From positions 1 to 7,048 of the forward strand of contig CAZJED010000053.1 in the NCBI GenBank assembly GCA_964544965.1: a stretch of 7,048 nt of DNA, read 5' to 3'. The position numbers were made by a program, and so were the translations under genes. Below, one piece after another: positions 1 through 6,642 of the stretch (within the stretch, counting starts at the first letter, position 1; each line of letters opens with the position of its first letter). The DNA comes from UBA11869 sp964544965. GTDB lineage: Bacteria; Pseudomonadota; Gammaproteobacteria; Eutrophobiales; Eutrophobiaceae. The notes under the pieces were generated by a model, which searched no databases, had not been told where the DNA came from, and worked only from the letters and a program-made list of their open reading frames with translations.

Positions 1-930
1 ATCCTAACGTTAACTCCATCCGCTGCACCAGCGACAGGATTAGAAAGTACCTGGGATATTACCGCAGAGCAAACTGACGATTCAGAAGCCCTGGAAGATA
101 GTGTTTCTAATATTAGTAGCCGTGCAACCGGCGGCACTTCGGTAAGTTGGACACTCAGCGAGACAGATTTAATTACCCAGGATGACCCCGAAGAGAGTGT
201 AGATATTAAAGCTGTACTTCAGGATGTAATTGACCGGGCCGGTTGGTGTGGAGGTAATGCGCTAACACTATTAATTGACACCAGTAGTGCGACTGCGAAT
301 GAAACGCGTTTTCTTCATAGCCGTGATAGTGATTCATCAAAAGCACCAAAACTTAGTTATACCTATGGGGTTGGTGAGACGGGTTGTGTTAAAGCAACAG
401 AGACGTCGCAAACCGCGTTAAGCGGCGATGATGCTGAACAAGTTGGAACCGATGTTAATATTATTGACGCCGATCTTGATATTGGTTTTGATAGCGAGGA
501 ATCATCTGACCAGACGATTGGTTTACGTTTTCAGGAAATCGATATCCCTAATGCAGCAACTATTCTTTCCGCGGAAATTGCGTTTACATCCAAGGGTATT
601 TCTGATGGTGCTGCCGAATTTACTATTAAGGGAATAGATGAGGACGAGATAGTTCAATTTTCAAATACTCCAGATGATATTACCTCTCGTACAACAACAA
701 CTGCTTCAGTGGCATGGGTGGCCGAAGATTGGAGTACAGCTGATGCTAACTTTACCACCGATGATATTACCTCGATTGTTCAGGAGATTGTTGACCGTGC
801 CGGTTGGACCAGTGGCAGTTCAATGGGTTTTATTATCGAGCAGGTAACAGGTACCCGTATTGCAGAGACGGCAGATGGGGATGCCTCTAAAAGTCCACGG
901 TTAAATATTATTTATCAAACCATAGTTGAA
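1..930 (+). repeat. Tandem DNRLRE/CBM96-like beta-sandwich modules inside PilY1 (first copy partial)
   Basis: Two diverged copies of the same protein module lie head to tail. The first is cut by the window start and ends near 369 (KAPKLSYTYG). The second runs from about 370 to 930 (KSPRLNIIYQ). Matching landmarks are SNISSRATGGTSVSWTL against DDITSRTTTTASVAWVA, and LQDVIDRAGWCGGNAL against VQEIVDRAGWTSGSSM. The DRAGW motifs are offset by 561 bases, or 187 residues. The second copy also shows the front half of the module, TIGLRFQEIDIPNAATILSA. From memory this pattern matches the DNRLRE/CBM96-type domain of extracellular proteins. By position the modules appear inserted in the vWA domain of PilY1, between its MIDAS part and its NRQRLVELVNEL helix; this placement is inferred, because the upstream part is not visible. 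Confidence 0.75.
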
Positions 931-3871
931 ACACCTTTTAAAACAAATCGTCAGCGTTTAGTTGAATTAGTAAATGAATTATCAGCATGCGACTCTTGTC
1001 TGACACCTATTGCCAGCACAATGTTAGAAGCGGCGAATTATTGGCGTGGTGAGGATATAGATTTCGGATTAGAACGAGGTGGTAATAGTGTTGCCCGCGT
1101 TAGTCATCCAGGTAGTTACTGTACCGCAGCAGACAGTTGCGGTGGCGCGACGATTAATTCAAGCACAGATTCATTTGGCGTTCTAAATCCAACGGATTGT
1201 GATGTCACTACGAATCCGGATAGTGGTGATTGTGCGAACCGACAAATTTTAGGCGCTCCTACTTACATTTCTCCTTTTAATACGGAATTAACATGCGCTG
1301 CTAATCATCAGGTTCTTCTGACTGATGGCGCTGCATTTCATGGAAATAGCAGCAGCGTGCAATCGAAGACAAAAAGCATGATTGGTAAGGGCTCCTGCTA
1401 CACTGATAACAGTAGTTTCAAAACAACAGAAGATATTGATCATGCCTACGAACCTGATGATGATGGTTTTAATCACGAGATTTGTGCGGTTGATTTGATT
1501 GAGTTCATGCATGAAGAAGACCAATCAAGCAGTCTCGCGAATGACCAAATTGTTAAAACGCATACTATAGGTTTTGCACTTGATGATGCTGATGCAACAC
1601 AATTTATTACAGATATGGCAAATGTTGGAGGTGGCGATGTCTATGCTGCAGCATCTGCAGGTGAATTGGTTAGTGTTTTTGAAAGCATTCTTACCGAGGT
1701 TAAAAATGATCCCACATCGTTTGTCTCCCCGGCATTAGCGACTAATGCATTTAATAGATTACTTAGTCGTGACGAGGTTTATTTTGGACTTTTTACACCA
1801 CAACTTTCTGAGGCGTGGTTAGGAAATGTGAAAAAATACAATATTTGTATTGATGTAGATAGTTGCGCCCCCGGGACTATTCTTGATGCGGGTGGTGCTG
1901 AGGCAGTGGATACCACCGATGATAAGTTTAAAGATAGCGCACAAAGTATCTGGTCAAGCGTGGTTGATGGTAAGGCCACCACGCAAGGCGGCGCCGGCCA
2001 TGAAATTGTCGATTTTACAGATCAGACCCTCTATACCGATACCAATAATTCAGGGATAGCATCGGGTGGACAATTGCTAAGTGGAACCGGTTTTGAATTA
2101 AATAGCGGTAACTGGCAAAGCTCTGATTTAAGTGCGCTGAGATCAGCGGTTTGTCCAACACCAAGCACCTCAGGCGGAAGCGAGTGTGAAACAAGAATGC
2201 TTTGGTTGCTTGGTCAGAAAAGCACTACCGATCCCGATACTGACATTAGCACTAATCAACGTTGGTCGGTGAATGATGTTCTTCATAGTTCACCTGCAGT
2301 AATTACTTATGGTGGTACCGATGCTGATGGCGATGGAATAGTTGAAACATTTTTTGACAAAATAATTTATGGTACTAATGATGGTGTTTTACATATGGTG
2401 AATGGCGAAACAGGTATTGAGGAGTGGCGTTATATGCCAGGTGACTTTTGGGGTCAACAACAGGATATGTTCTCTAATGGTCAAGGCGACCATATTTATG
2501 GATTAGACGTTTCCCCAACCGTTCAAACAATTGACAATGATTTAGATGGTAGTATTGAAACTGCTGATGGTGACCAGGTGATTGCTTTTGTCGCTGCAAG
2601 GCGTGGCGGGGATAATATTTACGCACTTGATTTGACCTCAGATGTTACATCTGCCAGCGATACATTTGTTCCAAGATTTTTATGGAGTATTGAGGGTGGA
2701 AGCGGTGATTTTTCTCGTCTTGGTCAAACCTGGTCACGACCGATTATAACCACAATTAACGTTGATTCCGGAAGTGGTACCGAAACTAAAGACGTCTTAA
2801 TTTTCGGTGGCGGATATGATAGCGCACTTGATAATTCTGAGGTTTATTCACCGGCAGATAATGGTGACGATGATTTTCTTGGCAACGCAATTTATATCGT
2901 TGACCCCGAAGATGGCAGCCTTATTTTATCAATAAGCGGTTCAGGTTCTGGTGCTGATATTCAGGTGTCGGATATGAATTATTCAATTGCAGCTAGTATC
3001 CGTACGCTCGATGGCGACCTCAATGGTGTTACAGATAGACTCTACGCGGTAGACACAGGCGGTCAGATATGGCGGGTTGATTTAGCAGTACTAGAGATTG
3101 CCTCCGGCAATCCTGAAAGTACAACTGTTGTAGGAAAGCTTGCTGAGATTGCTGATAGTAGTAGCGATACTAAAAAACGACGTTTCTTTGATGCGCCTTC
3201 GGTTGTGCAAGTGACTGATACAATTTTCTCTAATGAAAGCAGTTATGATTATGTCATAGTTGGAACTGGTTACAGACCTCATCCATTAGATACGGAAGTT
3301 GAAGACCGGTTCTATGCTTTCCGTGATTTCTTTACTGGCGCAAACGAAATGGAAGATGCGGATGGCGATAATGTCTCCGAGTCAACAGATGGTTACCCTC
3401 AGGCAAGTGGAGTTGCTTATGATGATGACGATCTGATTGATGTGACTTCCGCGATACTCGATAGCTCTNNNNNNNNNNGCTGGTTGGTTTTATGACTTTA
3501 CTGATGCGGGCACAAACGGCGAGAAAGTTTTATCGGTACCAGTTACGACAGCCGGTATTGTTACTTTTACAACTTTTGCTCCTGAAGAGGTATCAGGCGA
3601 TCTTTGTAGTGCATCGCTTGGGCTGGGAACAGCATATAATTTTGATATTCTCTCAGCAGGCGCAGCCCTAGATTGGGATGGAGATGGTGATATCGATATT
3701 AATGACCGGACATTTCAATTAAGTGGCGGTATTCCATCATCAGTTGTTCCAATTTTTACAACTGATGGAGTCTATGGTGTTGTTGGTGTTGAAGGAGGCT
3801 CGAAACAATTAGGAAAATTATCCGAGCTTGACCCTGCAAAAACTCATTGGCTTGAGGGTAAGGAGTTTTAA
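1..3871 (+). CDS. pilY1: PilY1/PilC-type type IV pilus tip adhesin, 5' partial, interrupted by an assembly gap
   Basis: Large surface protein of the type IV pilus machinery. In the PilY1 family it sits at the pilus tip, primes assembly with minor pilins, mediates adhesion, and controls retraction through calcium binding. Frame 1 is open from position 1 to the N gap at 3469. Frame 2 then runs from 3479 (residues AGWFYDFTDAG) to TAA at 3869-3871, giving at least 1156 plus 130 residues. In order, counting residues from position 1: two DNRLRE/CBM96-like modules (about 1-310); the distal half of a von Willebrand A domain (about 311-567), including LTPIASTM, HQVLLTDG and a THTIGF strand; the linker RDEVYFGLFTPQ typical of PilY1; then the C-terminal beta-propeller (about 757 onward) with DKIIYGTNDGVLHMVN, GGDNIYALDL and GGQIWRVDL. 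Calcium-loop motifs include DADGDGIVE and DGDLNGVTD. The MIDAS DxSxS strand and signal peptide must lie upstream of the window. The family call is firm; the exact role of the extra modules is inferred. Confidence 0.9.
3469..3478. other. Assembly gap (10 N) inside pilY1
   Basis: Ten N bases separate frame 1 of pilY1 (ending DVTSAILDSS) from frame 2 (starting AGWFYDFTDAG). Both sides are typical PilY1 sequence and read on without stops, so the frame change is most simply explained by a placeholder gap of unknown true length, not by a real frameshift. From memory of PilY1 proteins, the stretch between the D(L/I)xDVT motif and the GW(Y/F) motif usually holds about 10-25 residues, so several tens of bases may really be missing. 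The TGA at 3493-3495 that closes frame 1 is an artefact of the gap. Confidence 0.95.
3860..3865 (+). promoter_or_regulatory. Strong Shine-Dalgarno site at the pilY1/secreted-protein junction
   Basis: AAGGAG lies five bases before the ATG at 3871, inside the last codons of pilY1. With the TAATG stop/start overlap it supports translational coupling and fixes the start of the downstream gene. Confidence 0.8.
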
Positions 3872-4281
3872 TGTATCAATATACGATAAAAATATTTCTG
3901 ATGTTTTTTCTGCTTATGTCTGTAAGTTTATCTGCTACCGCCAAAAAAGATGTTATAAAAGTGTATGATAAAGGTCAGGATGGAGGAAGTCGCATCTATA
4001 CTATTGTCTGCCCGAATGGAAAAAAAACAACTATTACTCAAACAATTGATATATCTGCTGTATCTAGAGAACGAGGTGAAGTAAAAGAGTTAAATATTAA
4101 TTCAGACGATGGCTCATCATTTAAATCAACAGCACAAAATTTAAAGAAAAAGGCGCTTAAATTAATTGGCCAACAGAATCGTGCCGAAATATGTCTTTAT
4201 CCTGCTAAGTCTGAAAAACAATGTAAAAGTTATAAAGATGTGGATACCGCTGCAAAGGCCGCTTGCGATCTAATACGCTAA
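3871..4281 (+). CDS. Secreted four-cysteine protein of unknown family, coupled to pilY1
   Basis: Not recognised. The 136-residue product starts with a classic Sec signal peptide: a short polar start, a hydrophobic core at residues 8-22, and a likely cleavage after ATA (residue 24). The mature part of about 112 residues is basic. It has four cysteines (47, 108, 118, 132), an IYTIVCPNGKKTTI segment, and a helical stretch near 86-99 (STAQNLKKKALKLI). The even number of cysteines in an exported protein suggests two disulfides. Its ATG shares one base with the pilY1 stop and has an AAGGAG site at ideal spacing, so it is almost certainly in the same transcript. It occupies the slot where a minor pilin gene such as pilE often follows pilY1, but it has no prepilin leader (no G followed by FTLIE). 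A periplasmic or surface accessory of the pilus tip is a reasonable inference from context only. That it is a real gene is near certain; the function is unknown. Confidence 0.87.
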   Translation: MYQYTIKIFLMFFLLMSVSLSATAKKDVIKVYDKGQDGGSRIYTIVCPNGKKTTITQTIDISAVSRERGEVKELNINSDDGSSFKSTAQNLKKKALKLIGQQNRAEICLYPAKSEKQCKSYKDVDTAAKAACDLIR

Positions 4282-4371
4282 TATCATTTTTTTGCCACAA
4301 TTTGTCACCTGATAACCCTTTTGTTTTTTTTCTTTTTTAGTACTTTAATACCTCAGATTATTAAATTTTAT

Positions 4372-4377
4372 GGGGGA
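4372..4377 (+). promoter_or_regulatory. Shine-Dalgarno site that decides the start of the 56-residue protein
   Basis: GGGGGA lies six bases before GTG at 4384. The frame is open further upstream to TTG at 4321, but that codon is the first base triplet of a poly-T tract with no ribosome binding site, and it would add a low-complexity run of phenylalanines. GTG at 4384 is therefore preferred. Confidence 0.6.
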
Positions 4378-4383
4378 TTGATA

Positions 4384-4554
4384 GTGAAAGATAAAACGAA
4401 AATTAATTACTCTGTTGTTATTTCTTTAAATTTTCTACTGATCTTTATTATGTCCGTAATATGTCTTTCTTTTTTAATAAAAAGCGCCGATGCCAGCCAA
4501 ATTGATTATACAAAACAACTAAAAGAACACAGAATTATGGATTGTTTCGGTTAG
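4384..4554 (+). CDS. Small single-span membrane or exported protein, unknown function
   Basis: With a GTG start the product has 56 residues. A charged start (MKDKTK) is followed by a long hydrophobic stretch at residues 9-32, then KSADA|SQ, which fits a signal peptidase I site (alanines at 35 and 37). A short polar tail of about 19 residues follows, ending MDCFG. It may be a one-span membrane microprotein, or a signal peptide releasing a tiny secreted peptide with one cysteine. It could also be the leftover 5' end of a longer exported protein that was truncated. It lies 102 bases after the four-cysteine protein gene and 26 bases before the next gene, on the same strand. The intervening 4282-4383 region is T-rich, with runs of 7-8 T, but no hairpin precedes them. 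No homologous family is recognised. The good ribosome binding site and coherent exported-protein layout favour a real gene over chance. Confidence 0.5.
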   Translation: MKDKTKINYSVVISLNFLLIFIMSVICLSFLIKSADASQIDYTKQLKEHRIMDCFG

Positions 4555-4580
4555 TATTTATCAATTTCTAAGTTTTTGGT

Positions 4581-5339
4581 ATGTTAGAAGTTATGTCCAA
4601 AAAAAGACCTAACAAGAATCCTTCTTATGTTACCGTGAATGCTACCTTAGCGAGAGGATTGACTACACGGCATCTAAGGGAGATCAGTGAAGCAATTGAA
4701 GAAGGTGCCATTCGGGCGGAAAAAATCAAAGGCACTGGGTCGGGACTTAATCCGACTTACAACTATGAAGTGAAGAAATTACAGGAGAAATACAAAAAAG
4801 TAAGAATCAACGAACACTCAATAGGTGGAAAAAAAAGTGCGGAGAGAAAATATTTTATTCTTTTTTGGTATTCAGACGAAAAAGAACTTTCTATTAAATA
4901 TGAGAGCTGGAAAAGAAAAAAGAAACGCATATTTTGTTCAGGACCTATAACATTATGTACTATTACACCTCACTTTTGTGCGAGAGTGTATGAGCGGCTA
5001 AATACCAATAAATTAAAGCGTGTTGAAGAAGAGTTAGCGGCATGCGCATATGTAATATTTCAACTTTATTTGAAAGACATCGAATTCCATTTGATAGTTG
5101 GTGGTTCGGTATGGGTTCCTACAGAAAACGGCTTATATATAATAGACCAAAGGAATGAGGAATTACCCCCAACAGTCCGCACCTTTATAAGTGAAGCAGA
5201 ATTTAAAAAAAATCCGCAGTATATGGATTACTATGAGGAATGTTTAAGTAAAAATTGTCTTTCAATAAAATATAAAAGAAAAAATTCTAATAAGACTGAA
5301 ATAAAAAAGATTCCTCTTGAAATTATCAGTAATGCTTGA
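4581..5339 (+). CDS. Basic hypothetical protein of 252 residues, possible nuclease-like C-terminal domain
   Basis: No family is recognised. The protein is cytosolic by appearance: no signal peptide or membrane span. It is lysine-rich, with basic patches such as SWKRKKKR at 109-116. The N-terminal third (residues 20-70) looks helical and contains a glycine turn, KIKGTGSGLNPTY. The second half has a motif series: ITPHFCARVYERL at 128-140, a helix to about 163, strands FHLIVGGSVWVP and NGLYIID (169-189), and LPPTVRTFIS at 195-204. A conserved-looking His, then RxxER, then a T(V)xTF strand loosely resembles small ribonuclease toxin domains of the barnase/EndoU/colicin type, but this is pattern impression only. 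Six cysteines are present (119, 126, 133, 155, 221, 226). ATG 4581 is the first start after an in-frame stop at 4569, with a weak TAAG site eight bases upstream; ATG at 4593 is an alternative. The 3' end overlaps the convergent nuclease gene by 14 bases. Confidence 0.75.
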   Translation: MLEVMSKKRPNKNPSYVTVNATLARGLTTRHLREISEAIEEGAIRAEKIKGTGSGLNPTYNYEVKKLQEKYKKVRINEHSIGGKKSAERKYFILFWYSDEKELSIKYESWKRKKKRIFCSGPITLCTITPHFCARVYERLNTNKLKRVEEELAACAYVIFQLYLKDIEFHLIVGGSVWVPTENGLYIIDQRNEELPPTVRTFISEAEFKKNPQYMDYYEECLSKNCLSIKYKRKNSNKTEIKKIPLEIISNA

Positions 5340-6072
5340 TTATCTCGTAATTATATTTACATTGTGCACAATTTTCATTCGGGTCTGGTATTTCATCCTG
5401 ATTAAGACAAACAGCTATTTTTTCAATAGTGCTTTCTACCCAGTTATCATTTCCGTCATAAGGGAGTAAATCTACGTCGAATTCAACTTTAGCATTGAAT
5501 GCATCGCGGTCACGTCTACCATTACAGTATACAAAATAACCTCTATTTGAGACTTGAAAACCATTTTTTCTTAAAAGCCACTGGTAAAATTCCATTTGTC
5601 TTTTATACCCTTGCTGCCAGGGCGCATTAATATTGACTTTATCTTTTTTACTGGTTGCTTTGTAATCAACTACGATGAGTTCGCCTTCGTCTGTTTTCCA
5701 TACATCATCTATTGCTCCATGAAGCAGAAAGTTTGAGGTCTCGTGCAAATACTGAACACCGACAAAATTCTCTCGCCATTTATCTAATTTATCGTGTTGA
5801 TAGGGGATAGCATTAATGCCAGCTTCTATCATGTATGGATGAGGTTTGGCGTTTTCTCTGTATTGATCAAATTCTCGTTTTAATAATTCATCAACAGCTG
5901 AATTAATATTAAACGGAAAGCCTGGTACCTGATTGATACCAAGTCGCCTATCAAGATAGAAGCAACGTTCACAGTTTATAAAAGATTCAACTTTTGAGCG
6001 TGATAATTTAAAAGACTTATCTTGACCTGGTGAATAGATGTTTCTCGTTCGTTTTGGTTTGTAGTCAGGCAC
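5326..6072 (-). CDS. PD-(D/E)XK nuclease superfamily protein (RecB/Cas4-like fold)
   Basis: Predicted metal-dependent nuclease-fold protein. With the GTG start at 6072 it has 248 residues. Motifs: FKLSRSKVESFINCERC at the front (Ser-rich helix plus cysteines 34 and 37), HGAIDDVW with the metal-binding Asp (122 or 123), IVVDYKAT with Asp136 and Lys138 as the D-x-K core, then YKRQMEFYQWLL with Gln159, the QxxxY motif of the RecB/Cas4 group. A second CxxC pair lies at 235 and 238 near the C-terminus. Four cysteines flanking the core recall the iron-sulfur site of Cas4 and AddB, although those use a 1+3 arrangement, so a cluster here is conjecture. I recall similar stand-alone proteins in many proteobacteria, annotated only by superfamily. 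GTG is chosen because it overlaps the end of psiE by 8 nt with a GAG five bases upstream; a TTG at 6120 would add 16 residues but has no ribosome site. No cas genes are nearby. The substrate is unknown. Confidence 0.87.
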   Translation of the reverse strand: MPDYKPKRTRNIYSPGQDKSFKLSRSKVESFINCERCFYLDRRLGINQVPGFPFNINSAVDELLKREFDQYRENAKPHPYMIEAGINAIPYQHDKLDKWRENFVGVQYLHETSNFLLHGAIDDVWKTDEGELIVVDYKATSKKDKVNINAPWQQGYKRQMEFYQWLLRKNGFQVSNRGYFVYCNGRRDRDAFNAKVEFDVDLLPYDGNDNWVESTIEKIAVCLNQDEIPDPNENCAQCKYNYEIIKHY

Positions 6073-6538
6073 GCCGTCTCGTAATTTTCTCTTGTTCAGA
6101 TGGGTATTTGTTTGAAGCAAAGCGAATAATGAAATTTGAGATCGCTAAAAGCAAAATAGCCGTCGAAGCATACAGAATAACAATATTAGGATCATGATCT
6201 ACATGAGGCTCATGATTTACCTGAATTTCGCCAACAATCATTCGTGTTAAAGCAGTGATGGCGACATAAAGTAGAAAACGGATAGGCATATGATTGGTTT
6301 TGAAATAGATGCCAACCATGACACCAAGTTCCAGATAGATGAAAAGCAGTAAAATATCCTCAACCAATATAGACCTATTAGCCAGCATCTCAGAGAAGGT
6401 GAGTGCTGCGGACACAATAATTGTAAGGAGAATCGCAAATAATGCCACGAAATGGAATCCATCAACCAACAGGTTTCCAAAAGCATCAGCTATCGAGTGC
6501 ATCTTCTTATTTGAGGATTTGACGCCAGTCAACTTCAT
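6065..6538 (-). CDS. psiE: PsiE-family integral membrane protein (phosphate-starvation-inducible PsiE-like)
   Basis: Inner-membrane protein of 157 residues with four predicted spans at about 28-49, 61-79, 86-104 and 118-140. The core sequence LLLFIYLELGVMVGIYFK and the third-span region IRFLLYVAITALTRMIV match what I know of the PsiE family. Its biochemical role is not established; E. coli psiE responds to phosphate starvation and cAMP-CRP. The loop between spans three and four is rich in His and Asp (NHEPHVDHDP at 108-117), which could bind metal. The ATG at 6538 is preferred over an upstream TTG at 6589, because AAAGGAGAG lies upstream at usable spacing and the extension is not family-like. 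The basic tail ends TRRRA and overlaps the start of the nuclease gene by 8 nt, suggesting one transcript. I see no clear pho box upstream, so phosphate control is not shown here. Confidence 0.88.
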   Translation of the reverse strand: MKLTGVKSSNKKMHSIADAFGNLLVDGFHFVALFAILLTIIVSAALTFSEMLANRSILVEDILLLFIYLELGVMVGIYFKTNHMPIRFLLYVAITALTRMIVGEIQVNHEPHVDHDPNIVILYASTAILLLAISNFIIRFASNKYPSEQEKITRRRA

Positions 6539-6548
6539 AATTATGGCT

Positions 6549-6553
6549 CTCCT
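6549..6553 (-). promoter_or_regulatory. Ribosome binding site of psiE
   Basis: Reading on the minus strand, AGGAG (within AAAGGAGAG) lies 10 bases before the ATG at 6538. It supports that internal ATG as the true start over the longer open frame. Confidence 0.7.
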
Positions 6554-6560
6554 TTGAGGG

Positions 6561-6589
6561 TTAATAGTAATTGAAATGGATAATAACAA
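6561..6589 (-). promoter_or_regulatory. Candidate sigma-70 promoter for psiE and the nuclease gene
   Basis: On the minus strand, TTGTTA (6589-6584) and TATTAA (6566-6561) are separated by 17 bases and lie just upstream of the psiE ribosome site. Each box matches the consensus at four of six positions. The region is AT-rich, so chance matches are likely; this is a guess. Confidence 0.3.
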
Positions 6590-6599
6590 ACCTTACCAT
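6571..6599 (+). promoter_or_regulatory. Candidate sigma-70 promoter for msrA
   Basis: TTGAAA (6571-6576) and TACCAT (6594-6599), with a 17-base spacer, match the consensus at five and four of six positions. They would give a leader of roughly 35-40 bases before the msrA ATG. The site overlaps the candidate psiE promoter on the other strand. The match is unconfirmed in an AT-rich region. Confidence 0.35.
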
Positions 6600-6642
6600 A
6601 GATTTATTAAAAATATAAAATCAGTTAATAAAAAAATATTAT

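Noticed and set aside
428..637. Plus-strand open frame of 69 codons
   Set aside because: It lies in another frame inside pilY1, where frame 1 encodes a clear beta-sandwich module; no ribosome site and a composition expected of a shadow.
1288..1524. Minus-strand open frame opposite the PilY1 vWA domain
   Set aside because: Antisense shadow of conserved coding sequence; no promoter or ribosome site supports it. The same holds for 1779-1982 and 3091-3282.
4282..4340. Possible rho-independent terminator after the four-cysteine protein gene
   Set aside because: There are T runs at 4287-4293 and 4323-4337, but no stable GC-rich inverted repeat precedes either of them; the best nearby stem is only four base pairs.
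5326..6072. cas4 of a CRISPR system
   Set aside because: No repeats, spacers or other cas genes are present. The cysteine layout is two pairs, not the one plus three of Cas4, and similar stand-alone proteins are common.
6339..6557. Plus-strand open frame of 72 codons across psiE
   Set aside because: It is antisense to the conserved PsiE membrane spans, has no ribosome site, and does not look like a protein family. The second minus-strand frame at 6247-6486 is likewise a shadow.
6539..6642. Pho box upstream of psiE
   Set aside because: No pair of CTGTCAT-like repeats with 11-base periodicity could be found, so PhoB control cannot be claimed from the sequence.
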